64,000 nt of DNA, from positions 248,001 to 312,000 of the forward strand of contig CAVPBN010000046.1 in assembly GCA_963701815.1 (NCBI GenBank), read 5' to 3'. Positions 1 to 9,435 of the stretch are shown one piece after another (the first letter of the stretch is position 1; each line of letters begins with the position of its first letter). A model generated the notes under the pieces. That model was not told the DNA's origin, did not search any database, and was given only the letters and a program-made list of their open reading frames with translations. The translations under genes were made by a program, and so were the position numbers. Source of the DNA: AP-15 sp963701815 (GTDB taxonomy: Bacteria > Pseudomonadota > Alphaproteobacteria > ATCC43930 > CGMCC-115725).

Positions 1-2
1 CC

Positions 3-809
3 GGCCTTGGTCTTCTTTCGGGAACAGTCGAAGGAATTCGCCACGAACACACGCGCGAGGACAACGACGACGATTTCAGTTTTCACCTAAACCTCAGCGG
101 GCTCAGCGTCGTCGCAGCCAGGGGTAGCGAGACGATCCTTCGCGATGGTGACGCCATGCTGCTCAGCTATACCGAGTCACGCACGATCCTACGCCCGGGG
201 TCTGTCTACCACCGGGTTCTTCGACTACCTCGCGCAACGCTTGCGCCACTTGTTCCCCACATCGACGATGCCGTCCTTCGCGCGATCCCGCGCGGAACCG
301 GCGCACTAACCCTGTTGTCGCGTTACGCCGGCGCATTGATGGGCGATCCGGCCCTGGAGGCGCCGGAAACGCGGCAACTGGTCGTCCATCACCTCTGCGA
401 TCTCATTGCGGTCACGCTCGGCGCGACACGTGATGCCGCCGCAGCTGCGGAGAGACGCGGCATACGCGCGGCCCGACTGCGCGCGATCAAGAGCGACATC
501 GAGGATCATCTCATCGATCCGGACCTGTCGACATCGGCAGTGGCGAAACGTCACCGCATCTCGGCCAGCTATGTCCGCAAGCTGTTCGAAGGCGAGGACA
601 CGTCCTTCTCGGAGTTTGTGCTCCTTCGTCGGCTCGTGCGGGCATATCGCCTGCTGACCGATCCGCGATGGGCCGGCCGAAACATCGCATCAATCGCGTT
701 CGCATCGGGCTTTGGGGATTTGTCCTATTTCAACCGAGCGTTCAAGCGGCTCTACCGGACCACCCCTTCGGATGTTCGATCCAACGCGATCGATCGCAAG
801 GACATCTGA
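3..809 (+). CDS. AraC-family transcriptional regulator (5' end outside window)
   Basis: The frame is open from base 3, well upstream of the first in-window ATG at 156, and the upstream residues read as an effector-binding domain (FHLNLSGLSVV, then AARGSETILRDGDAMLLSY), so the gene is cut by the window edge and ATG 156 is not its start. The visible 268 residues hold an AraC-type N-terminal sensor domain and a C-terminal double helix-turn-helix of about 100 residues (STSAVAKRHRISASYVRKLF and IASIAFASGFGDLSYFNRAF). The family binds DNA near its target operon and responds to a small molecule. The effector and targets cannot be told from this sequence. Confidence 0.9.
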   Translation, partial: GLGLLSGTVEGIRHEHTREDNDDDFSFHLNLSGLSVVAARGSETILRDGDAMLLSYTESRTILRPGSVYHRVLRLPRATLAPLVPHIDDAVLRAIPRGTGALTLLSRYAGALMGDPALEAPETRQLVVHHLCDLIAVTLGATRDAAAAAERRGIRAARLRAIKSDIEDHLIDPDLSTSAVAKRHRISASYVRKLFEGEDTSFSEFVLLRRLVRAYRLLTDPRWAGRNIASIAFASGFGDLSYFNRAFKRLYRTTPSDVRSNAIDRKDI

Positions 810-1044
810 CAGCGGGTCGACTTGTTGCGTGCTTTCTACCGCGGTCACCTCTCAGCGGCTGGCTGCTAAGGGGCAAATCCCGTCAAAAAAATCGACCATC
901 AGGAAGGGCAGCATCACGCCGATTCCGGCGCGCCGCCCGCCCGGGCCTGGCCGGCGCGATGATCACCGGGTATCCACCTGTTGACTCTGTCCGAGCTGTC
1001 TTTCACCGTTCGCAAGGTATTTTCAGCTTCGGACGACACACACC

Positions 1045-2223
1045 ATGAGCCCGTCGGACGCCGCGTGGCAACAATTGATCTCCGCAATGCACGCGTCCGG
1101 CCGCAAGGCGGCGCTCGCGATCACCGGGGGCGGCAGCGGGGCGGTCGGCGAGTTGCTTCGTGTTCCCGGCGGCTCCCGGCTGCTGATCGAGGCGCAAATT
1201 CCCTACGACGCGCAGGCGCTTGCGGCGTTTCTCGGCTTTGCGCCGGCACAGGCGTGCAGCGCCGACACCGCAATCGCGATGGCGCGAACCGCACGGGCGC
1301 GCGCCGCCAGGCTGGTGCCGGCGGGCACCGATCTGGTCGGCCTCGGCGCGACGGCGGCGCTGGTCAGCGATCGCCCGCGTAAAGGCGAGCATCGGTTTCA
1401 CATCGCATTCGCCAACTCCGCCGGCATCGCGCACTGCACTTGCGTGATGGCCAAGGGCCGACGTGATCGCGCCGCCGAAGAAGACCTCGTTTCGCGCGCG
1501 ATCGTCCTGTGGCTGGCCCGCGCATGCGGGATTGCCGCACCGTCGCCGAAGAGCCTGCTCGATGCGGATGAACATTTTGCGGAGACGGTCGTCGCGGCCG
1601 TGGATACGATCGATCAGCTCCTGGCGGGCGAGCTCGATCGCGTCACCGTCCAGCCCGATGGCCAAATGATGCTGTCGGCGCCGCAGCCCTTTGTGCTGTT
1701 CCCAGGTTCTTTCAACCCGTTGCACGAGGGACATGTGTTGCTGGCGCGGGTCGCCGAAGAGCTCAGGCAGCAGCCCCTGGCGTTCGAAATCTCCGTCACC
1801 AACGTCGACAAGCCGCCGCTGGCGGGCGAGACGGTGAGACACCGGCTCGCGCAATTCGCCTGGAAGTCGCCGGTCGAACTCACGCGAGCGCCCACCTTCC
1901 TCGAAAAGTCGCGCTTGTTTCCGAGGACGACGTTTGTGATCGGCGCGGATACGGCGGAGCGGCTGGTCGCGCCGAAATATTACGGCGACGACGAGCTCAG
2001 AATGCACGTGGCGCTCGAGGAAATCGCCAATTCCGGGGGCAGCTTTCTGGTGGCCGTGCGCATCGACGCGGCGGGGCGCGTACGCGCGCTGAACGACATC
2101 CCCGTGCCGCGGCGCTATGCCGATCTCTTCACCGAAATCCCCGAGCACCGTTTCCGCGTCGACACCTCCTCATCCGAGATTCGCGCCAGGAGACGTGCGG
2201 ACGATGGGCGTACAGTTGGGTAA
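1045..2223 (+). CDS. CinA-like domain fused to a nicotinate-type nucleotidylyltransferase
   Basis: A 392-residue two-domain protein. Residues about 1-165 resemble the CinA C-terminal (nicotinamide-nucleotide amidase) fold, with the ALAITGGGSGAVGELL opening, an internal LVGLGATAALVSDRP and the conserved HRFHIAF. Residues about 215-385 are a nucleotidylyltransferase: FPGSFNPLHEGH matches the GxFxPxHxGH nucleotide-binding motif, and SSSEIRARR near the end matches the ISSTxxR motif. CinA amidase converts NMN to NaMN and the second fold adenylylates NMN or NaMN, so one chain could carry two steps of NAD recycling; this is inference. No strong ribosome site precedes the ATG. A different nucleotide substrate is possible. 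Confidence 0.75.
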   Translation: MSPSDAAWQQLISAMHASGRKAALAITGGGSGAVGELLRVPGGSRLLIEAQIPYDAQALAAFLGFAPAQACSADTAIAMARTARARAARLVPAGTDLVGLGATAALVSDRPRKGEHRFHIAFANSAGIAHCTCVMAKGRRDRAAEEDLVSRAIVLWLARACGIAAPSPKSLLDADEHFAETVVAAVDTIDQLLAGELDRVTVQPDGQMMLSAPQPFVLFPGSFNPLHEGHVLLARVAEELRQQPLAFEISVTNVDKPPLAGETVRHRLAQFAWKSPVELTRAPTFLEKSRLFPRTTFVIGADTAERLVAPKYYGDDELRMHVALEEIANSGGSFLVAVRIDAAGRVRALNDIPVPRRYADLFTEIPEHRFRVDTSSSEIRARRRADDGRTVG

Positions 2224-2740
2224 TTCATAGCGGACCCAGTGAATCTGCTCTTTGCTGCGGCCGGGCACCCCAGATAGCTGCTGCCCAAGCGTTTGTGCCG
2301 CCAAACTCTTCCGCCCTTGGCCAGGGCGCCGGCGCCACAGCAAGCGGTCTTATCGGTTCAAGGGCCTGCCCTCGCGAAAATAGGGACGACTATGCGGTCC
2401 AGCGACTTCTTCCGCCGCAACCTCGTCTCGGGCATTCGGGAGGACGCCTTGGGCATTCGCCCACCCCACCCTTCCTCCCCCACTTTGCGGTTGCTCACCC
2501 GGAAATGCTCCAAGCTCACCGATCCGCGAGGCTGATTTAAGCAGCGAGGCGGAGGCGTTTCGCGAGGCTAAATTAACCTAGAGTTTCATAGATTTTGTGT
2601 ATTTAAACGCATAACAGATCTCATCTGATTAAGGTTAATACCGCGTCTCGTTATCGTGTCTAATTAAGTCTTGTAGAATTTAATCGAATAGGATATTCCC
2701 GCAGGTCTTCCCCAACTTGCTCGATGGAGTGATCACAGCG
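2224..2740. other. Intergenic stretch with AT-rich second half
   Basis: About 517 bases without a gene I can support. From about 2535 the base composition falls abruptly to AT-rich, with several TTAA-containing stretches (for example 2570-2590 and 2625-2690), unlike the GC-rich flanks. It probably carries the promoter of the MIOX-like gene that follows and may mark the edge of acquired DNA. No repeat, tRNA or terminator was seen. Confidence 0.5.
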
Positions 2741-3473
2741 ATGTCCCTGATTCAGGAATTTTGTTAAGCGAAAGCTCAATGAACGAGGGTTTCACAATAT
2801 CAGGGGCCTGGGCGAGATCGCCACGATCGACGAGTTCAAAGAACGCGCCTCGGCTATTCATCGCCGCGCCGACGAACAGACGCTCGAGGACGTGACGCGG
2901 CTGCGCCAGAAATATGAGCAACCCATTATTGGCGAAGTTCCTGTGGAGCGGTTGTTGGAACTTCTCGCGCAGGTTATCGATCCCACAAATGTCTGGATGT
3001 TTTGCGGAAGCCAGCTCACCCACACCCTTCAAGTTCTCGAAAGCATGGAGAAGGCCGGAATTACGGACAAGGAGTTTCTTGCCGCAACGCTCATTCACGA
3101 CCTGGGGAAACTCCCTGCCCTGATGGGTGAGAGCTGGGAAAATCTCGAGGGGGGCGGCAAGATCCCGCTCGGGGAAAACATGCCTGGCAGCGGCTTCGCA
3201 AACTGCACCTTCAACTGGGATCATGCCGACGTCGTCCATGCCAGGTTCAAGCCCTATCTTTCAGAAAATATGCAATGGATATTGAATTGGCACTCCATTC
3301 AGCCGCCATGCAAGCCGCTCATGGACGCGAGAGACCGCGCTCTATATGAGAAATATTATAAACCATTCGTGCGTCATGATCTCACCTATATCTTTCATCA
3401 TCTCCCGAAGAAGTCTCTCAGAGACTACGTTCCGCTGATCAAGGAGTTTTTTCCTCGGCCAGTGCTTTTTTAG
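2741..3473 (+). CDS. MIOX-like HD-domain (non-heme diiron) protein, frameshifted near its start
   Basis: The protein resembles myo-inositol oxygenase: SQLTHTLQV, LIHDLGKLPALMGE, a WDHADVVH helix, LNWHSIQPP and a closing LIKEFFPRP match the order of metal-ligand motifs of that family (H, HD, H, H, D). MIOX-type enzymes use a mixed-valent diiron centre for O2-dependent C-C or C-P cleavage. The best start is ATG 2741, preceded by GGAG, but after 8 codons it meets a stop. Removing one T from the TTTT run at 2759-2762 joins it to the long frame, giving a continuous protein of about 243 residues. The only other start in that frame is GTG 2892, which would drop some 45 plausible residues. The substrate is unknown. 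Confidence 0.7.
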
Positions 3474-3675
3474 CTGATCATCGCGCTCAACTTCGGAATA
3501 GCGGCCCAAGAGTTCTGAAATCCGGCCTCGGGTCTTCCAGCGAAACGGCTGTGCCGTGTTGGTCACTGTTTCTGCGTGCATTGCTCTGAGCCCCTGAGTT
3601 CAAAGGTTCAGCCGACCAGATTTTCCTGCATTCGGTCGTCGACAAACTCGATCCTTGTTTGGCTAGAGGACGGCT

Positions 3676-4737
3676 TCAATGCGCTGATCGGCGGAGAAAT
3701 CCGTTGATCGACGGGGCAACAAATTTCTTGAGTAGGCCTTTGAGGTAACGAGCCGTTTTCCGCGGCCGTTGCGGCTGTAGTAGGACAAAACCACGATTTT
3801 CCATGGGATATCCTGCTTCTCTCCGCGCCTCGTAGATCTGCAGATTGCACAGCGCTGCACGCAGTATCGGAACCTCGATGCTGAGCCGATCGGCGCGCCG
3901 GATGAGATCGCCGAAGATGTGGTCGCCCTCGGTCGGGCGCCCGGCCTCGATGTCGTACAGCATCGACGGCGCGCCGGCGGAGCCCTTCTGGGCGAAAGAG
4001 CTGCGGTAATCGTTTATCATCGCAGCCGGCGGCGGGTAGCCTTCGGCGGTCGCGACCCGGGCGCTTTCGTCGAGCGCCGCGGCGACGAAGGCGGCGCCGG
4101 CGGGTGCGGCGGCAATCTCGCCGGCGCGGGCCCGAGTCAGCACGGAGATTGCCGCCACGCCGGCAAAGCAGCCGAATTTTGCCCACATCCCGGCAACAAT
4201 GTTATCGCTGAACGCGGCTGGGACCCCGCCGGCTGCAAATGCAGCGCCGATCTGCTCGCACCGGGCCGAGAGCTGACCGGTCAGCTCGCCAAACAAGGTC
4301 TGTCCGGTTTTCCCGAGACCCGGCACCAGGATGTCTCCCTCGGGCGTCAGCACAGCCGAAAACAGGGTCACGCCGCCGAGTACCCGACCCGCGCCGAAGC
4401 GATCGCTCAGCGTTGCGATGTGGGCGATACCGTTCAGCACCGGCAACACGGCGCCGTCAGAACCGAGCGCCCTCGCGAAATCGTCGATTACGGCGTCGAG
4501 GCTGTAGGCCTTGCACGCGACAATCACTACGTCGTACGGGCCGCCGACAGCGCCGGCGAGCACCGTCTTGACGGGCACACGGTATTCGGCACCGGGCAAT
4601 TTGATGACGAGACCCCGCTCTGCGAGCTGCGCTGCTCGTCGCGGCCGCACAAGAAAAGTGACATCGGCGCCGCCCCTCAAGAACATGCCGCCGTAATAGC
4701 CGCCCAGCGCTCCCGCGCCGATAATCAGAAACCGCAT
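3676..4737 (-). CDS. 2-dehydropantoate 2-reductase (PanE/ApbA family)
   Basis: A 353-residue NADPH-dependent ketopantoate-reductase-type enzyme. The N-terminal Rossmann motif IIGAGALGGYYGGMF, the VIVACKAYSLD strand and the central PVLNGIAH segment are typical. The C-terminal helical domain contains the MWAKFGCFAGVAA helix with the expected catalytic Lys in WxK, and PSMLYDIEAGRPTE. It is about 40 residues longer than the usual PanE at the C terminus. It begins 30 bp after the flippase gene and is probably co-transcribed with it. Paralogues of this family reduce other 2-oxo acids, so a pantothenate role is not proven; panB lies 26 kb away and is unlinked. Confidence 0.85.
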   Translation of the reverse strand: MRFLIIGAGALGGYYGGMFLRGGADVTFLVRPRRAAQLAERGLVIKLPGAEYRVPVKTVLAGAVGGPYDVVIVACKAYSLDAVIDDFARALGSDGAVLPVLNGIAHIATLSDRFGAGRVLGGVTLFSAVLTPEGDILVPGLGKTGQTLFGELTGQLSARCEQIGAAFAAGGVPAAFSDNIVAGMWAKFGCFAGVAAISVLTRARAGEIAAAPAGAAFVAAALDESARVATAEGYPPPAAMINDYRSSFAQKGSAGAPSMLYDIEAGRPTEGDHIFGDLIRRADRLSIEVPILRAALCNLQIYEARREAGYPMENRGFVLLQPQRPRKTARYLKGLLKKFVAPSINGFLRRSAH

Positions 4738-4767
4738 ATTTCTCCCCGAGCGCGGTTCTATATTTGG

Positions 4768-6219
4768 TTACTTCAAGGCCGCCAAGCCCGAGACGCTGTG
4801 CCGGCTCGCAAAAGCACGCCGCACGCCGCACACTCGGATCGGCGCCAAAATAACGAGCATGCTGCCCGCCATGGCGCACGCGACACCACTCAATCCCCAC
4901 CAAGACGCAAAGAGCACGCCGAATATCACGGTGCTGAACGAGCAGAGCACGATGGACAGCAACAGCGCTCCGATTTGCTCGATGCCGCAGAGCAATTGTC
5001 GCGTCATCATGACGCTTACGCCAACGACGGTGTAGACAAACAACCAGAAAATCAGATCGTAACCCGGCACTGCCGAAGGACCAGCCCAAAGAAGGATCAG
5101 AGGCTTCGCCAGGAGGGCAAGCGCGGCCGCAACGGGCAGACCCAGGCCAATCGAGGCAATCGTGGCGCTTTTGAAAGCGCTCTTGATCCATGTCCAGTCC
5201 TGCCGCGCCCTGGCCTCGCTCAACGCGGCAATGAACGGCACCGTCCCCATGTAAATCAGCTCTACGGGCAGAGTGAGGACTTTGAATGCAACAACGAAGA
5301 TGACCACCCGAGAGGGACCGAGCATTTGCGTGATTATTATTGCGTGGCTCTGGGAAATACCCAACGCTGATAATTGCATTGCCGTATATTTGCCGCCCAG
5401 CTTCAGCAGCCGCCGAATGCAGGCCCATTTCACCGCTGAGGGCGCAGGTGCGAGCCATGGATAGCGGCAGACGAAAACATGATATGCACTGGCAAAGACG
5501 ACGAGGGCCGGCAATCCGGAAACGACGACGACGAGCTGAGGCAACCCGCCGTGAAAACGTGTCACGACAACCAGGCCAGCCAGCGAAATGACACCACCGA
5601 CAATCCACCAGATATTCGCCAGGTAGCCCTCCTGGTGAGCGTCATAAATCGAGCGCTGCAGGCTCAAAGGCAAGTTGATCACGAACAGCGTCAACAGCAC
5701 AGCGCAGGTCAGCTCCAGTTCTCTGGTCGGAATCGCGTCTGACACGCGGAAAACAGCCCGCCACGGAATGAGAGGGAAGGCGGCTGTGAAGGCAACTCCA
5801 AGCATCAGGGCAATGGTAACGAGCGTCCAGAATGCAGATGCGGTATATTGGCGTGCCGCCGCCCGATCATCGCTCCCAACCGCCTCGGACAACACGTTCA
5901 CCAGAGCATTGCCGGCGAGACCGAAATCTGTCAGAGCCACCCAGACCATTAGGCTGCTGACGGTCAACCACACACCATACCGCTCCGCGCCCAGGTAATG
6001 GATCGTAAGCGGCACAGAAACGAAACCGGTAAGTATCGTCAGAGCTTTTGCAATATACGATGTGGAGGCGGTGATGCCGGCGCGGCGGTAGCGCTCGTGT
6101 CCCCGATCGGCCTTTGATTGCGAAACCAGCCTCTTCATGCCCTTATAGTTCAAGGTCGTCTTCAGAACCAAGGCAATCTGCCGGGGCCGGTCCATCTTGG
6201 AAAATTGAAAAGGGAGCAA
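4768..6219 (-). CDS. Polysaccharide flippase (Wzx/MATE-like lipid-linked oligosaccharide exporter)
   Basis: A 483-residue integral membrane protein with many hydrophobic helices (about 12-14 expected for the family). The segment GFVSVPLTIHYLGAERYGVW is the characteristic start of the polysaccharide-biosynthesis flippase domain. Such proteins move undecaprenyl-linked sugar units across the inner membrane for O-antigen or capsule assembly. No glycosyltransferases lie beside it, so it looks like an orphan. Its base composition is lower in GC than most neighbours. Several starts are possible; the 6219 start is the most upstream, and an internal Met at residue 28 is an alternative. Confidence 0.82.
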   Translation of the reverse strand: MLPFQFSKMDRPRQIALVLKTTLNYKGMKRLVSQSKADRGHERYRRAGITASTSYIAKALTILTGFVSVPLTIHYLGAERYGVWLTVSSLMVWVALTDFGLAGNALVNVLSEAVGSDDRAAARQYTASAFWTLVTIALMLGVAFTAAFPLIPWRAVFRVSDAIPTRELELTCAVLLTLFVINLPLSLQRSIYDAHQEGYLANIWWIVGGVISLAGLVVVTRFHGGLPQLVVVVSGLPALVVFASAYHVFVCRYPWLAPAPSAVKWACIRRLLKLGGKYTAMQLSALGISQSHAIIITQMLGPSRVVIFVVAFKVLTLPVELIYMGTVPFIAALSEARARQDWTWIKSAFKSATIASIGLGLPVAAALALLAKPLILLWAGPSAVPGYDLIFWLFVYTVVGVSVMMTRQLLCGIEQIGALLLSIVLCSFSTVIFGVLFASWWGLSGVACAMAGSMLVILAPIRVCGVRRAFASRHSVSGLAALK

Positions 6220-6580
6220 AAAATTTCCTTGAATAGCTTGGTTAACAAAAAGTAAAGAGATCTCGTTGCGTTTGGGCGGGAAAAATACTGCCCGGATCGC
6301 CCGTTAACAAGGCGATTTCTGTGCCGTCGGTCAGTTAGAGTTAGACCAAGATAGTCGTTCTGTCAAATCTCGAGCGATACCGAGACCTCCTGATCCCGGC
6401 CAAGGCCGCACCGCGGCGGGCGCCGAGACAGCTCCCCGCGCAGCCTCCGAAAAGTCGGGCTTGTTTCCAGAGACGGTGCTGCGGCTGTCCGACCTGCGCG
6501 GTTAACCGGGCGCTCCGACCGCCTTCCCGGCGAGCGGATGATCGCGATGCCTCAACGCGCTTTGCGCAGGCTGGTCCGGG
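6220..6580. other. Intergenic region upstream of the flippase
   Basis: About 360 bases. The part next to the flippase (6220-6310) is AT-rich with GTTAAC repeated at 6240 and 6302 and probably holds the promoter of the minus-strand flippase/reductase pair. The rest is GC-rich and I see no gene in it. Confidence 0.4.
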
Positions 6581-7390
6581 CTAGCCGCCGTGCCCGGCGA
6601 TGAAATCGAGGGCTGCCTTGGCGCAGGGCTCGGCGTGGGTGGCGGCGACGTGGTAGGAGTTGCCGGGCAATACCACCAGAGACGAGTTCGGGATCTGCTG
6701 CTGCCAGGCGCGCGTTTCGTCGACCGAGGCGAGACCGCTGCCGTCGGTGGTGACGACCAGGGTCGGGCAGCGGATCTTCGGCACATCGGCGCGGATGTCG
6801 GCGCAGGCGATCGTCTTCATAAAGCCGATCTGGGTCGAGACCGCGGTGCGGCCCATGAATTTGATCCACCATTCGACGCCCTCGGCCGGGAAATCGCTGC
6901 CGAGGCGGCCGCCCATCGTCTGGCGCGCCCAAGGCTCGACCCCGTCGCGCTCGAACGCCGCGTTCAATTCGGGCACGCGCTCGGCGGCGCCGGCGCGCAG
7001 CGGCGGCGGCGTGCCGACGACGGTCAGGCTCACGACCCGTTCGGGGCGGCGCGCGGCAAAGGCGCGGGCGATGGTGCCGCCGATCTTGGCGCCGACGAGG
7101 TGAAACCGGGCGACGCCGAGATGATCCATCAGCCGCGTGTAGTCGTCGATGATCACGTCGAGCGTCCACGGGAAGTCGCGCGGCATCGGCGTCGAGGCGC
7201 CAAAGCCGCGCATGTCCGGGCGCACGAGCTTGTACCGGCGCGCCAATGTCGGGACCCACCCGTTCCACGCCACCCCGCTCTCGGCATTGCCGTGCAGCAT
7301 CAGCACCGTCTGCGGCGTGCGCCACGGGTCGGTGAAGTCGTCGACCTCGTAATGCATCTCGAGATCGGGGGTCGGACGGAATGTCGGCAT
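6581..7390 (-). CDS. Alpha/beta-fold hydrolase with Lys at the nucleophile position
   Basis: A 269-residue alpha/beta hydrolase: LMLHGNAESG oxyanion-loop motif, RPDMRGFGAS, and a C-terminal GNSYHVAATH that supplies the usual catalytic His. The nucleophile elbow, normally GxSxG, reads VGAKIGG (codon AAG at about 7095), so the Ser/Asp/Cys nucleophile is replaced by Lys. Either the protein is not a classical esterase or it belongs to a subfamily with altered chemistry. A GGGAGG ribosome site sits 6 nt before the ATG. It follows the D-aminoacylase gene on the same strand, with a hairpin between them at 7420-7453. Confidence 0.8.
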   Translation of the reverse strand: MPTFRPTPDLEMHYEVDDFTDPWRTPQTVLMLHGNAESGVAWNGWVPTLARRYKLVRPDMRGFGASTPMPRDFPWTLDVIIDDYTRLMDHLGVARFHLVGAKIGGTIARAFAARRPERVVSLTVVGTPPPLRAGAAERVPELNAAFERDGVEPWARQTMGGRLGSDFPAEGVEWWIKFMGRTAVSTQIGFMKTIACADIRADVPKIRCPTLVVTTDGSGLASVDETRAWQQQIPNSSLVVLPGNSYHVAATHAEPCAKAALDFIAGHGG

Positions 7391-7419
7391 GGCGATCCTC
7401 CCTTGCTATTTTAAAGCAG

Positions 7420-7453
7420 ACAGGCCGGCGCCAGATGACGCCGGCCTGTTTTT
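7420..7453 (+). terminator. Hairpin with T tract (terminator-like)
   Basis: An 11-bp perfect inverted repeat (ACAGGCCGGCG / CGCCGGCCTGT) around an 8-base loop, followed on the plus strand by five T. It has the form of an intrinsic terminator, but no plus-strand gene ends upstream of it. Both flanking genes are read on the minus strand, where the tail after the stem (CTGCTTTAAAA) is much weaker. It may attenuate minus-strand reading or stop antisense transcripts. Confidence 0.6.
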
Positions 7454-7530
7454 CAGCCGTAAGGCTGGTCTGCCCGCCAATGCGTAAGGCGAACAAGACC
7501 CGCCCTACGAAAGGCTGCGCTGCCGACGCG

Positions 7531-9244
7531 CTAGGCGTGCAACCCCTTGTAGTAGCTGTTGCGCAAGACGCGGCCGGGCAAGGCGCCGGTGTGCTTGCCG
7601 TCTTCGAGCAGGACCTGGCCGTTGACGATGGTCATGTGGATGCCCTGGGCCGGCTCCTTGATGCGCTTGGCGCCGGTCGGGAAGTCGTGGACGACCTCGA
7701 GCGGCAGCGGCTTCACCGTGTCGGGATCGAAGATCACGATGTCGGCGACCATGCCCGGCCGCAACAGCCCGCGGTCGTAGAGGCCGAAGGTCGAGGCCGA
7801 CTGTCGAAGGTCAGCCGCCGCACCGCCTGCTCCAAGCGACATGACCTGCTTCTCGCGCACCCATTCCGAGAGCAGCCGGGTCGAGAACCCGAACCCGCTC
7901 TGGAACTGCACATGCGCGCCGCCGTCGCGACAGGCCGATGATCGCGTTCGGATAGGTCAGGATCTTGGCGACCGCCTCGTCGTCGACGTTGTTCTCGCCG
8001 TGCAGCCATTCGGTGTCGAGGTTCTCCTCGACCGCGAGGTCGAGGAAGGCAGTCGATGATGCCCTTGCCCTGCGCCTTGGCGATCTGGCCGAGGGTCTTG
8101 CCCTCATACTGCTTGTTCTTCGCAAGCACCGCGGTCTGCAGGACCATGTAGTCCCACCAGGTGCTGCAGATGCCGATCGCCGGCCCGTTCTTGAACTCGA
8201 CCGCCTCGTCGTGGAGCTTCCGGCGCACTTCCGGATCGGCATAGGCCTTCAGCATCTCCTCGGGCGTCGACAGGCAGATCGGGTGCCACACCGCCATGCC
8301 CGCGGAAGGTCTGGGTGTTGCGCATCGTGAAATAGTCGGTGATGCGGTTCGGCGTGCACATCGGGAAGGCGCGGATGCCCTTCGCCGTGGTCGCGTCGAC
8401 CTGCTCCATCTGCTTCTGCCACTGGCCGGGCCGGCGCATCGTCTGGCCGAGATTGTTGTAGACGACGGTGCGGCCGGTCGCCTCGCTGAGCCGGCTCATC
8501 AGCGCGTCCTTCATCTCGGCGCCGTTGCCGCCGCCCGACTGGATCAGGCCGGTGCCGAGTTCGCGCAGCACGTCGCCGAGCGCGAAGATTTCCTTCTCGT
8601 CGGCCCAGATCGCCGGGATGTGGACGCCCTGCGGGTCGAAATGGCCCTGGTTGCGCGACACCGAGAGGCCGAGCGCGCCGGCCTTCATGCCGTCGCGCAC
8701 GAGGTCCTGCATCTCCTTGATCTCGTCGTCGGTGGCCGTGCGCTTCTGGCACTCGTCGCCCATCACGTAATAGCGCACCGCGGTATGGCCGATCAGATTG
8801 CCGACATTGACCCCGAGATTGCGGTCCATCTGGTCGAGGTATTCGGGCACCGTCTCCCAGGTGATCTCGAGCGTGTCGAGCACCTCCATCGGGATCGCCT
8901 CGACATAGGAGAGGAACTCGGACAGCCGCCGCTCCTTGCCCTTGCGCACCGGCGCCAACGACAGCGAGCAATTGCCGAAGATCACGCTGGTGGCGCCGTG
9001 GTCGCAGGAATAGGAGCACAGCGGGTCCCAGGTGACCTGCGCGTCGTAATGGCAGTGGTTGTCGATAAAGCCGGGCGCGACGACGCGGCCCGCGGCGTCG
9101 ACCGTGCGCGCGGCGGGACCGCACAATTTGCCGATCTCGGCGATCTTGCCGTCCTTGATCGCCGACATCGCCGCGGAACGCCGGCATGCCCGAGCCGTCG
9201 ACGATGCGGCCGTTCTTGATCAGCAGGTCATACGCCATCGCCAT
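7531..9244 (-). CDS. N-acyl-D-amino-acid deacylase (amidohydrolase family 3), four frameshifts
   Basis: The pieces together give one full-length D-aminoacylase of about 570 residues: start AYDLLIKNGRIVDGSGMP, metal motif FIDNHCHYDAQ, ATSVIFGNCSLSLAP, and C-terminal RPGMVADIVIFDPDTV followed by IVNGQVLLEDG. The family hydrolyses N-acyl-D-amino acids to D-amino acids with a metal centre. As given the frame breaks near 9164, 8299, 8050 and 7930. At each point removing one base restores the expected sequence, for example GDVAIKDGKI and TFRGMAVWHP. All four are extra bases, suggesting sequence error. ATG 9244 or 9238 follows an AGGGAAAGGG ribosome site. Confidence 0.85.
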
Positions 9245-9435
9245 CCCTTTCCCTGGTGGAACCCGATCTACCCCATTTGCTGCGGCAAAGTTTAGCACGC
9301 GCCGCGGCTTGGCGGCGCACCGCTAATTCGACGGCATGGCCTGCCGCCGTCGCATGGCTGTGGCGGCGATCGAATGATTGCCACGCGCCGGAGGCCCGGC
9401 CACAATCGCGGGCAGAACACATGCAGGAGGGGACG

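Noticed and set aside
3919..5370. 483-codon plus-strand frame across the reductase and flippase
   Set aside because: It crosses two real genes antisense; composition is frame noise.
7531..9244. Programmed frameshifting in the D-aminoacylase
   Set aside because: Four shifts without a conserved slippery site, and similar indels in many unrelated genes, favour sequence error.
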